DNA from: Clostridiales bacterium
Lineage (GTDB): Bacteria; Bacillota; Clostridia; Oscillospirales; CAG-382
Assembly: GCA_003452915.1 (NCBI GenBank)
Contig: DMMZ01000044.1
Span: 1 to 18,461, forward strand
Reading direction: 5' to 3'
DNA length: 18,461 bases
The translations under genes and the position numbers were made by a program. This document shows positions 1-8,421 of this stretch, piece after piece; position 1 is the first letter of the stretch, and each line of letters starts with the position of its first letter. The notes below the pieces were generated by a model that was not told where the DNA came from, made no database searches, and saw only the letters and a list, made by a program, of their open reading frames with translations.

Positions 1-1
1 A

Positions 2-331
2 TTACTTGGACCTTCGGCAAAACAGAACACAGCAAATCTTGAAGCACTCGAAAATATGTCCTGGTCGAAGGATGAGTACGATAACCTCAGAGCACAATTT
101 AACGCGGTTGCATGCACTCCTGAGTTCCCAGGCAGCTATATAATAGGACGTTATGCCGGATTTGCATTCTTAAACGTATATAATGATGGCATTGAACCGG
201 TTCAGGCGTTGCTTGATTATATTAACGATATAAATAGCGAACTTTCCAGAAAGCGTAATGAGTTCGGACTTCCTACAATAGAAGACATACAAGCGCTAAA
301 AGATAATATAAATTATAACGAAAACGAATAG
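2..331 (+). CDS. ABC transporter extracellular solute-binding protein, C-terminal part (5' end outside window)
   Basis: The reading frame is open from the left edge (frame 2) to a TAG stop, so only the last ~109 residues are visible and the start is missing. They read as the C-terminal helical end of a large lipid-anchored sugar-type substrate-binding protein: an aromatic-rich stretch (GRYAGFAFLNVYN) followed by an amphipathic helix ending in NSELSRKRNEFGLP. That tail resembles the end of the big solute-binding proteins that pair with YtcP/LplB-type permeases. Its role would be to capture a substrate, probably an oligosaccharide, outside the cell. The next gene, a permease, starts 18 bases downstream, which supports the assignment. 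The signal peptide and binding lobes cannot be checked. An ATG at 56 is internal and not the true start. The specific substrate is unknown. Confidence 0.75.
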   Translation, partial: LLGPSAKQNTANLEALENMSWSKDEYDNLRAQFNAVACTPEFPGSYIIGRYAGFAFLNVYNDGIEPVQALLDYINDINSELSRKRNEFGLPTIEDIQALKDNINYNENE

Positions 332-349
332 GGAGAGGGGGGGATTACA

Positions 350-1285
350 ATGCCTAGAGAAAAAGCGATTATCAGAACTGACATATCAAAATTTAAATGG
401 ACTCTTATCGAAATGAAGAAAAACTGGGTAGGGTACGCAATGATTTTACCCTTCTTCCTGCTGTTCTTTATATTTACAGTAATACCGGTTGTTTTATCTG
501 TAATACTCAGCTTTACAACCTTCAATCTTCTGGAGTGGCCGCAATTTATTGCAATGGATAATTATATCAGATTGTTTTTAGATGACGATATTTTCCTGCT
601 TGCTATTAAAAATACTTTAATTTTTGCAGCAATAACAGGTCCCGGCTCTTACCTCTTAAGCTTGTTCTTTGCTTGGTTTATTAACGAGCTTAGACCAAAG
701 ATTCGTGCGATTGTAACACTTTTGTTCTACGCACCATCAATTTCAGGCAGTATCTACCTTATTTGGCAAATATTTTTCTCCTCCGACCAATACGGTTTCG
801 TAAATGCTTGGGGAATAAAGTTAAACCTTATAGCAAAACCGATTTTATGGTTTCAGGATGAAAAATACATATTTGGTCTGATCATAGCAGTTGCACTTTG
901 GACTTCACTCGGCACATCCTTCCTTGCCTTTATCGCAGGTTTCCAGGTGGTAAACATGGAACTTTATGAGGCAGGAGCAGTGGACGGAGTAAAAAACCGT
1001 TGGCAGGAGCTGTGGTTTATTACCCTGCCTTCAATGCGTCCTCAGATGATGCTTGGTGCAATTCTTGCTATAACAGCTTCTTTCGGTTTTGGAGGAATTA
1101 TTGATGCGCTGGTCGGATTTCCAAGCCCCGAATATTGCGCACATACAATAATGCACCATCTTGGAGATTATGGCGGAATGAGATTTGAGATGGGTTATGC
1201 ATCTGCAATAGCGACATTACTGTTCTTTATGATGATTGGAGCTAACCTTTTGGTAACCAAAATTTTGAGAAAGGTAGGTTCTTAA
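350..1285 (+). CDS. Sugar-type ABC transporter permease (MalF/LplB-like), first pair
   Basis: A 311-residue integral membrane protein of the binding-protein-dependent transport family. A short cytoplasmic N-terminus is followed by a first membrane segment (about residues 28-50) and five more hydrophobic segments. The cytoplasmic EAA loop that docks on the ATPase lies at about residues 206-232 (YEAGAVDGVKNRW, then LPSMRP). Length and layout are normal for a MalF-type subunit without a large periplasmic insert. A purine-rich GGGAGAGGGGGG ribosome site at 331-342 fixes the ATG start. The next permease begins 3 bases after the stop, so the two are probably translationally coupled and form a heterodimer. 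Substrate is inferred only from the family and the neighbouring solute-binding protein. Confidence 0.9.
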   Translation: MPREKAIIRTDISKFKWTLIEMKKNWVGYAMILPFFLLFFIFTVIPVVLSVILSFTTFNLLEWPQFIAMDNYIRLFLDDDIFLLAIKNTLIFAAITGPGSYLLSLFFAWFINELRPKIRAIVTLLFYAPSISGSIYLIWQIFFSSDQYGFVNAWGIKLNLIAKPILWFQDEKYIFGLIIAVALWTSLGTSFLAFIAGFQVVNMELYEAGAVDGVKNRWQELWFITLPSMRPQMMLGAILAITASFGFGGIIDALVGFPSPEYCAHTIMHHLGDYGGMRFEMGYASAIATLLFFMMIGANLLVTKILRKVGS

Positions 1286-1288
1286 AAT

Positions 1289-2200
1289 ATGCTTACAAAA
1301 ATAACCGACAAATTAAAAAAATTCTGGGAAAAACAACAAGGTAAAAACACATACAGACGTTCGGTTACACGTTCGGCAGGTGGCGACGTCGGTATTTACA
1401 TAATTCTCGGCATTGTTGCCTGTATCATGGTATTACCGATGGTGTATGCAATTGCATCTTCATTAAAACCGCTGGATGAATTATGGGTATTTCCACCCCG
1501 TTTCTTTGTTGTTAACCCGACATTAAAGAACTTTACGGACCTCTTCCGTTTAATGGGTGATTCATGGGTTCCTTTCTCCAGATACATATTCAACACAGTA
1601 TTTATTTCGGTAGTAGGTACTTTTGGCAACGTAATATTATCATCATACGCTGCATATGCGATAGCAAAAATAAAATTCCCCGGCAGAAAGTTTCTATTTA
1701 ATGTAATCGTTTATTCTTTGATGTTCAACGCAACGGTTACAGGTATAACAAACTTTATAACCATGTCGCTTTTGGGTTGGGTTGATACTTATTTTGCTAT
1801 TATCGTTCCTGCTTTCTGTACTACCTTAGGTCTTTACTTGATGAAGCAGTTTATGGAAACAAGCGTTTCCGACGCTGTACTTGAGAGTGCAAGACTTGAA
1901 GGTGCCAGTGAGAATAAGATATTCTGGAAAATTGCAATGCCGATGGTAAAACCGGCATGGATTACATTAATTATATTCTCATTCAGCGGTCTGTGGAATT
2001 CAGGCGCAAACATGTATATTTACAGTGAGCAGTTAAAAACCTTCAACTATGCTATAGGACAGATAGTAAGTTCAGGTATAGCACGTGCAGGTGTTGGTGC
2101 TGCCGCACAGGTTGTTATGATGGTTGTTCCGATTACCGTATTTATAATAACACAGAGCAATGTAATTCAGACAATGTCAACATCCGGCATGAAAGATTAA
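1289..2200 (+). CDS. Carbohydrate ABC transporter permease (MalG/YtcP-like), first pair
   Basis: A 303-residue permease of the MalG type and partner of the preceding gene. After a basic N-terminus, a membrane segment at about residues 34-55 is followed by the usual block of hydrophobic helices. The EAA loop is at about residues 199-225 (ESARLEGASENKIFW, then MPMVKP). The C-terminus is the short STSGMKD tail often seen in this subfamily. The ribosome site AAGGTAGG (1271-1278) is weaker than its neighbours' and lies inside the end of the upstream gene, as expected for coupled translation. With the first permease it would form the membrane channel; the ATPase is not encoded here and may be a shared MsmX-type protein encoded elsewhere (inference). 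Confidence 0.9.
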   Translation: MLTKITDKLKKFWEKQQGKNTYRRSVTRSAGGDVGIYIILGIVACIMVLPMVYAIASSLKPLDELWVFPPRFFVVNPTLKNFTDLFRLMGDSWVPFSRYIFNTVFISVVGTFGNVILSSYAAYAIAKIKFPGRKFLFNVIVYSLMFNATVTGITNFITMSLLGWVDTYFAIIVPAFCTTLGLYLMKQFMETSVSDAVLESARLEGASENKIFWKIAMPMVKPAWITLIIFSFSGLWNSGANMYIYSEQLKTFNYAIGQIVSSGIARAGVGAAAQVVMMVVPITVFIITQSNVIQTMSTSGMKD

Positions 2201-2217
2201 AGAGAGGAGTATGATAA

Positions 2218-4428
2218 ATGAAAAAAAGTACCAAGCTGGTTAGGATTATACTTCTTACATTTTGCCTGATTTTAGTGTTTGGAATAACTGCAAGCGCTAT
2301 TATTCCTTATGCTACTTACACACATCGTCTTGACGGTGAAATGCAGTTAAGCCCACACGCGTATGTTCCGAATGCGGTTATTACATCACAAACCATAAAA
2401 TATTCATATAACAATGGTGCCAGTGATTTAACACGTCAGAAGTATGAACTAACCGATGTTCTTGATCTTAAATCACCTAAAGATATTTTTGTTGATAATT
2501 TAAATCATATTTATATTGCCGATGCTGGAAATAACCAAATCGTTGGTTTGGATGAAAACTATAATATTCGCCTAATAATAAGCGATTTTACAAATAATCA
2601 AGGTGTTCCGGACGTTTTAAGCAATCCGAACGGCGTATTCGTTACAGACAAAGAAATCTATGTCGCCGATACGGATAAGTCCAGAGTTGTTGTTTTTGAC
2701 AAAACCGGAAAGTTTGTAGACATTATTGCTGAACCGTCGAGTGACGTTTTACCAGAGAATAGCGTTTACAAACCGATAGCGCTTGCTGTTGATGATGCTG
2801 GTCGTATATATGTAGTTTCTGCAACAACAAACTACGGTGTAGTTTCATTAAACCGTGATGGATCCTTTAATGAATTTTTAGGACCGCAGAAAGTTACATA
2901 CAACGCTTTTGAATATTTTATTAGATATTTTCAAACAGCCGAACAGAAAAAGCAGAGTGTTCAAAATGTTGCAACCGAATTTAACAACATTACAATTGAT
3001 AAAGATGGATTTATTTATGTAACAACATCTTCTATAGATCCGGAAAAAGTAAAGTCTAATATTAGTGCTCGTTCAAAATCAGGTGATTATGCACCGGTTA
3101 AAAAGTTGAACCCCAACGGAAGTGATGTTATGAACCGTAATGGTTTATGGCCACCTTCGGGAGAAGTGGACTTTCGTAGTGATGTATTTTTTGCCGGCGG
3201 CACCGAGATAAAGGAATCTTCAGTTGTAAAAGATGTTGCACTCGGACCAAATGGCACTTGGAGTATTATTGATAATTTAAGAAGCAAAGTATACACTTAT
3301 GACAGTGAAGGAAACGAACTTTATGCTTTTGGAGATAAGGGTGACCAGATTGGAAATATTCAGGATCTGATCGGTATAGCCTATCAGGGTACAAATATAC
3401 TGCTTCTCGATGGAACATCAGGTTCAATTACAATTTATAAGAGAACCGATTACGGTGATTTGATAGACTCAGCTATTAAGAATACCGAAGACAAAAATTA
3501 TAATGAAGCTGTTCAGTATTATATAAGTATTCTGCAACATAACAATAATTACGATAACGCATATATCGGAATCGGAGAGAGCTTTTATCGTAGCGGTGAT
3601 TATGAATCGGCAATGCGTTTCTTTATGGATGCTCATGATACAAAAAACTTTTCAAAAGCATACCAACTGTATCGTAAGGATTGGGTTGAAAAGAACGTTT
3701 GGGTAATTCCGGTATTAATTATTGTAATATGTGTGTTAATAAGCCAATTCTTTAAATTTGCAAACAAGTATAATAAAAAAGGACAAAAACTTTTAGCAAA
3801 ACGTACCTTTTTATCTGAAATCATGTATGGCTTTCATATAATATTCCATCCTTTCGATGGTTTCTGGGATTTAAAGCATGAGAAACGTGGTTCGGTAAGA
3901 GGAGCTACCTTCTGGTTGGGAATAACGGCAGCAGTATTCATTTATAAAGCTTTAGGTCAGGGTTACCTGTTCGATCAGTCAACAGGAGGAATAAGCTTTT
4001 TTAAAGAAATTATCTCGGTAGTACTTCCATTATTCTTATGGGTAACGGCTAACTGGTGTCTGACAACTTTATTTGAAGGGGAAGGCAGCTTCAAGGATGT
4101 TTATATCGCTTCCTGTTATTCACTGATACCACTTTCATTATTGATTTTCCCATCTGTAATCGCTTCAAACTTTGTAACTTCAGAAGAAATAATGATAATA
4201 ACATTCATGAGCTCGCTTGCTTTTACATGGGTAGGATTGTTGATGTTCTTTGCTATGATGGTTGTGCATGATTATACTCTCGGTAAAAACATTCTAACAA
4301 CCATAGGAACTATAATTGGTGTAGTTTTCATAATGTTCGTTGCAGTTTTATTCTCAACTCTTTTAATTAAGGTATTTACCTTCGGATATAACATATTCAC
4401 TGAGTTGAAATACAGATACTGGTCGTAG
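2218..4428 (+). CDS. NHL-repeat beta-propeller / TPR / Yip1-domain membrane protein
   Basis: A 736-residue multi-domain protein. An N-terminal hydrophobic segment (residues ~8-27, ending TASA) is a signal peptide or anchor. Residues ~80-415 hold about six NHL-like propeller blades with the pattern 'P..I.VD..G.IYVAD...N.V..F' (for example DIFVDNLNHIYIADAGNNQI and GVFVTDKEIYVADTDKSRV). Residues ~419-482 form a TPR-like helical pair (NYNEAVQYY, GDYESAMRFF). A membrane segment at ~494-513 leads into a C-terminal Yip1-type module (~535-730) with the signature HIIFHPFDGFWDLKHEKRG and several more membrane spans. The propeller and TPR would face outside, with Yip1 in the membrane. Its function is unknown; its place between two permease pairs suggests a surface scaffold for glycan binding or import. 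The ribosome site AGAGAGGAG at 2201-2209 fixes the start. Confidence 0.85.
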   Translation: MKKSTKLVRIILLTFCLILVFGITASAIIPYATYTHRLDGEMQLSPHAYVPNAVITSQTIKYSYNNGASDLTRQKYELTDVLDLKSPKDIFVDNLNHIYIADAGNNQIVGLDENYNIRLIISDFTNNQGVPDVLSNPNGVFVTDKEIYVADTDKSRVVVFDKTGKFVDIIAEPSSDVLPENSVYKPIALAVDDAGRIYVVSATTNYGVVSLNRDGSFNEFLGPQKVTYNAFEYFIRYFQTAEQKKQSVQNVATEFNNITIDKDGFIYVTTSSIDPEKVKSNISARSKSGDYAPVKKLNPNGSDVMNRNGLWPPSGEVDFRSDVFFAGGTEIKESSVVKDVALGPNGTWSIIDNLRSKVYTYDSEGNELYAFGDKGDQIGNIQDLIGIAYQGTNILLLDGTSGSITIYKRTDYGDLIDSAIKNTEDKNYNEAVQYYISILQHNNNYDNAYIGIGESFYRSGDYESAMRFFMDAHDTKNFSKAYQLYRKDWVEKNVWVIPVLIIVICVLISQFFKFANKYNKKGQKLLAKRTFLSEIMYGFHIIFHPFDGFWDLKHEKRGSVRGATFWLGITAAVFIYKALGQGYLFDQSTGGISFFKEIISVVLPLFLWVTANWCLTTLFEGEGSFKDVYIASCYSLIPLSLLIFPSVIASNFVTSEEIMIITFMSSLAFTWVGLLMFFAMMVVHDYTLGKNILTTIGTIIGVVFIMFVAVLFSTLLIKVFTFGYNIFTELKYRYWS

Positions 4429-4446
4429 GAAGGAGTGTCAAATAAT

Positions 4447-7383
4447 ATGATTAAAAATACAATTAAAAAGCTCATGGCACTTCTCTTGTGCTTAACAATG
4501 TTTATACCCTTTATGTCAATTAAGGCATTTGCAGAAGAATCAGAAGATACATCCTCTGAATCGGTTTCTGCTGATACATCAGAAGCAGCATCTTCAGATG
4601 ATTCTTCTGTAGGTACAACCTCAGGTGAAGAAGAGGATATGTGGGATACTCTTTTACCTGCTTACATGACCACAAGCTTTAAGACTATCGATGACAGAAT
4701 TATCGGAAATAGCGTTATAGCACCAATGACTCTAATGATTCAAAAGGGTGATTATGCAATATACGCCGATAATATAACCGGCGAAGTCGTTTTACTTCAA
4801 CTTGCCGAACCGAATGAAGATGGAGAGTATGAGATAGGTGAGAATGGTATTTATAAATATATTGGATATTTATCTACCAACCCTTACAATATAGGCTCAA
4901 GCCAATCTTCGCCAACTTCAAAAACAACTGATTCAGTTAAAGAACAATTATATGCACAGATTATAATTGATTACACTCAAAACGATACCGACCAAAAATT
5001 TAATTCTTTTTCCGATTCTGCTAAGGATGGTCAGATTTCAATAAAAAATATCAGAAGCGGTATCAGGGTTGAATATACGTTGGGGCGTGAGGAGACTGAA
5101 TACCTCGTTCCAAGAATGATAAGAAAAGAAAAGTTCGAGGCATTAAAAAAACAAATTGAAGCAAATTCTGAAATTGCCAGAAGTGTAAGGGAATTTAATT
5201 CATTTTATCTATCAAAAGATCCTAATGATACTACTTTGCCTAAACAAACTATCGAGGATATGAAAAAAGCATTTCCTATATGCGAAAAGTTTCCTATTTA
5301 TGTATGTGAACCGGCTATTTCTTCCAAGGAATTATTAAGACTTGAAAGAACCATAAAAACCTACACAGAATATACGTCCGAACAGTTGGAAGCTGATCAT
5401 GCAGAAACTGAATATATGTCGGCAGATGAAGTTCCTCCGCTTTTTAAATTAGCGATAGAATATACATTAGACGATTTAGGACTTTCAGTAAGATGCAATG
5501 CTGGCAACATTCGTTTCGATTCTTCTAACTTCAAATTATCTAATGTAACATTGCTTCCTTATGCGGGTGCAGGTAATGTAAATAACAGCGGATACATATT
5601 TACACCCGATGGTTCGGGTTCACTGATTAATTTTGAGACCATAAAAGGAACTCAGTTTAAAACAAGCAATCCACTTTATGGACAGGATTACGCATTCCAG
5701 ACGATATCCGGGGCAAATAGAGAGTTAATGCATCTCCCTGTTTTTGGAGTCGTAGAAAAAGTAAAATTACCATCGACCGAAGAAGAAGTAATAGAAATCG
5801 ACGAAAATGGCAATGAAGTAACCGTAATTAAAGAAAAAGAAAATATTTTCAAGATCGGTTATCTTGCTGTAATAGAAGAGGGTGATTCACTTGCTAGTAT
5901 AACGGTTGAAAACGGCGGTGCAACACATATGTTTGCATCTGTTTACACTTCGTTTAACCCACGTCCAAAAGATTCGTATTCTTTGAACGGCGGTTTATCT
6001 GTCACAAACACTATGTGGACAGTGGAATCAAAGCGTAAATATATCGGTGATTATAGATTAAGATATTTCATATTGACCGATGACATTTCATATTCTGATA
6101 TGGCAAATGTTTATAGGAATTATCTTGTTAATAAGGGAATTATAAACCCAATAGCTGAAACTAACAACACGGAAGACATTCCGCTTTATATTGAGACTTT
6201 GGGATCAATTGAAACCACCAAAGAGGTCTTAGGCGTACCGGTAGATACAACAGTCGCTATGACAACCTTTGCAGATACTGTGAAAATGCTTGAAAAGCTT
6301 AAAGCTGATCACAATATATCAAACATCAGGGTAAAACTTAACGGTTGGGCAAATGAAGGCATAATTTCGTTAGTTCCTAACGGTGTTGATATCGAAGATG
6401 CACTCGGCGGTGAAGAAGAATTTAAAAAGTTATTGGAATATGCTATCGCAAACAACATAACAATTTACCCGGATTTTGATTTTGCTTATGCCATTAAGGA
6501 TGAAGCTTTCGATGGATTTAAAATGAAGGAAGATGCTTCACAGACAATAGACGAAAAACCAGCAGCTCAAAGAGTTTATGATCCAGCAGCACAGGGTTAC
6601 GGTTTTTCCGGATTAGGAATAATATCACCGAATGTAATGGCTCGTTTATATGAAAATACATTAAAGGAATACGCTCCGTTGAATGTAGGTGCAATTTCTG
6701 TTTCAAGTCTTGGCAAATCGCTTTCCTCTGACTTTAATACAGAAGATACTTTACACAGAGAAGATTCCAAAACACTTGTTTCAAAACTACTAAAACAAAT
6801 GCAACAGGATAATGGTAAGGTAATGGTTTCCGGTGGTAACTCTTATGTTCTGCCATATGTAACTGATATCCTGGATGTACCGCTTGATGATTCACGTTAT
6901 AAATATTCAAATGCAACGATTCCTTTTATGGGAATGGTACTTCACAGTTATGTTGAATATTCTGGATCAGCAATCAACCTTGCAGGTGATTATCAATACA
7001 CACTGCTTAAAACAATTGAAAACGGCGCATCTCCATACTTCATTATTGCAATGGATAACACTTCTGAATTAAAAGCATGTACATATGATACAGTATTACA
7101 GTATTATTCAGTAAGATATTCTATCTGGTTTAATGATATTGTAAAGACCTATAACGAGCTTAACTCAGCTCTTAAGGATCTTAAGTATACTTCAATTGTT
7201 GCTCATGAATTTCTTGATATTAACAACAAGGTTGTTAAGGTAACCTATGAAAACGGTACATCCTTCTATATCAACTATCTGTTGAAGGATTATACAGTTA
7301 CAAATGGGGACAAAACATACACTATTCCTGCTGAAAACTTTTTAAAAGTTGACAAAGACGGAAACGTGATAACATTAAATTAA
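4447..7383 (+). CDS. DUF5696-type large secreted protein, possible glycoside-hydrolase-like barrel
   Basis: A 978-residue exported protein. A GTG at 4435 is in frame but lies inside the ribosome site AGGAAGGAG (4427-4435), so the ATG at 4447 is the better start. It gives a clean signal peptide (basic MIKNTIKK, hydrophobic core, cleavage after IKAFA). A Ser/Thr/Glu-rich linker (about residues 26-60) follows. Residues ~70-560 contain mixed beta-rich sequence. Residues ~575-900 alternate strands and helices in a way that suggests a TIM barrel (IRVKLNGWANEGI, ITIYPDFDFAYA, VGAISVSSLG, KVMVSGGNSYVLPYV, SPYFIIAMDN). I assign DUF5696 from memory of this family's pairing with Yip1 proteins and ABC permeases. 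Enzyme activity and substrate are not established. The next gene starts 15 bases downstream. Confidence 0.75.
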   Translation: MIKNTIKKLMALLLCLTMFIPFMSIKAFAEESEDTSSESVSADTSEAASSDDSSVGTTSGEEEDMWDTLLPAYMTTSFKTIDDRIIGNSVIAPMTLMIQKGDYAIYADNITGEVVLLQLAEPNEDGEYEIGENGIYKYIGYLSTNPYNIGSSQSSPTSKTTDSVKEQLYAQIIIDYTQNDTDQKFNSFSDSAKDGQISIKNIRSGIRVEYTLGREETEYLVPRMIRKEKFEALKKQIEANSEIARSVREFNSFYLSKDPNDTTLPKQTIEDMKKAFPICEKFPIYVCEPAISSKELLRLERTIKTYTEYTSEQLEADHAETEYMSADEVPPLFKLAIEYTLDDLGLSVRCNAGNIRFDSSNFKLSNVTLLPYAGAGNVNNSGYIFTPDGSGSLINFETIKGTQFKTSNPLYGQDYAFQTISGANRELMHLPVFGVVEKVKLPSTEEEVIEIDENGNEVTVIKEKENIFKIGYLAVIEEGDSLASITVENGGATHMFASVYTSFNPRPKDSYSLNGGLSVTNTMWTVESKRKYIGDYRLRYFILTDDISYSDMANVYRNYLVNKGIINPIAETNNTEDIPLYIETLGSIETTKEVLGVPVDTTVAMTTFADTVKMLEKLKADHNISNIRVKLNGWANEGIISLVPNGVDIEDALGGEEEFKKLLEYAIANNITIYPDFDFAYAIKDEAFDGFKMKEDASQTIDEKPAAQRVYDPAAQGYGFSGLGIISPNVMARLYENTLKEYAPLNVGAISVSSLGKSLSSDFNTEDTLHREDSKTLVSKLLKQMQQDNGKVMVSGGNSYVLPYVTDILDVPLDDSRYKYSNATIPFMGMVLHSYVEYSGSAINLAGDYQYTLLKTIENGASPYFIIAMDNTSELKACTYDTVLQYYSVRYSIWFNDIVKTYNELNSALKDLKYTSIVAHEFLDINNKVVKVTYENGTSFYINYLLKDYTVTNGDKTYTIPAENFLKVDKDGNVITLN

Positions 7384-7398
7384 GGAGGAGGGTTAAAT

Positions 7399-8409
7399 TT
7401 GGATAAGATAGCAAAAAAGAAAATAAAAGCAATCGAGGAAAAACCCATTACTCCTAAAAAGCAATCGAAAGTACGTAAAGTACGATCTTTGCAAAAACAA
7501 AAATCCCGAATGGGATGGTTTTTCATCGCACCGTTCTTAATAGGATTTTTTCTGATTTACCTTCCTATGATTTATGAATCGTTAAAGTTCTCTTTCAATG
7601 AAATTAAAATATTAACCGGTGGCGGTTTTGAGCTTAATTTCGTAGGCTGGGAGAATTATAATTATGCATTGTTTCAGGATGCTGAATTTATATTAATTCT
7701 CGGCAGGAGTATTCTGGATCTGGCTTTAAATATTCCAGCAATCGTTATATTTTCATTATTTATGGCGGTTCTTCTTAATCAAAAGATGAAAGGGAGAGCA
7801 ATATTCAGAGCTATATTCTTTATTCCGGTAATAGTTTCAACCGGTATTATTGAATCTATAGATCTACAAAATAGTTTGGCAAAAGTTCAGGAAAGTATAG
7901 CTGATATGTCTAGTGGTGGCATGGATACCACTAACATGGGTAACGAGATCATTTCGAAAATGGATGTACAAGTATTTTTTAGCGGAATGAAGGTTGGACA
8001 GGAACTTGTAACCTATGTACAAGATTTGGTTAACAATGTTTACAGCATTATAAATAAATCAGGTGTACAGATGCTTATTTTCCTTGCTGGCTTACAGTCA
8101 ATATCACCTGCTATATACGAGTCATGCCATATTGACGGTGCTTCATCATGGGAGACCTTCTGGAAAATTACCTTCCCAATGATTAGCCCGATGATATTGG
8201 TCAATACTGTTTATACTGTTATTGACTCATTTACATCAAAATCAAATGAGGTTATGACTTATATTGAAAAAATTTATGATAGTCCGGCTAACGGAGATGT
8301 CCATGCTACAGCGATGTCCTGGATATACTTTTTAGTAGTTATATTATTGTTAGCAATCATCGGTGGCATATTGTCAGCTTATGTATTCTATCAAAAACGC
8401 GACGCATAG
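7399..8409 (+). CDS. Sugar-type ABC transporter permease (MalF-like), second pair, with enlarged external loop
   Basis: A 336-residue permease. Translation starts at TTG, placed 6 bases after a very strong ribosome site AAGGAGGAGGG (7382-7392); no better in-frame start is near. The N-terminus is long and very basic (lysine/arginine-rich to about residue 37), then membrane segments begin. Between the third and fourth hydrophobic blocks there is a polar insert of roughly 65 residues (~153-220), which is not seen in the first-pair permease and probably lies outside the cell. The EAA loop is at about 239-265 (YESCHIDGASSWETFW, then FPMISP). The loss of the usual Glu-Ala-Ala to Glu-Ser-Cys is within family variation. 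It would pair with the next gene, which starts 12 bases downstream. Confidence 0.88.
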   Translation: MDKIAKKKIKAIEEKPITPKKQSKVRKVRSLQKQKSRMGWFFIAPFLIGFFLIYLPMIYESLKFSFNEIKILTGGGFELNFVGWENYNYALFQDAEFILILGRSILDLALNIPAIVIFSLFMAVLLNQKMKGRAIFRAIFFIPVIVSTGIIESIDLQNSLAKVQESIADMSSGGMDTTNMGNEIISKMDVQVFFSGMKVGQELVTYVQDLVNNVYSIINKSGVQMLIFLAGLQSISPAIYESCHIDGASSWETFWKITFPMISPMILVNTVYTVIDSFTSKSNEVMTYIEKIYDSPANGDVHATAMSWIYFLVVILLLAIIGGILSAYVFYQKRDA

Positions 8410-8421
8410 GGGGGATAAATT

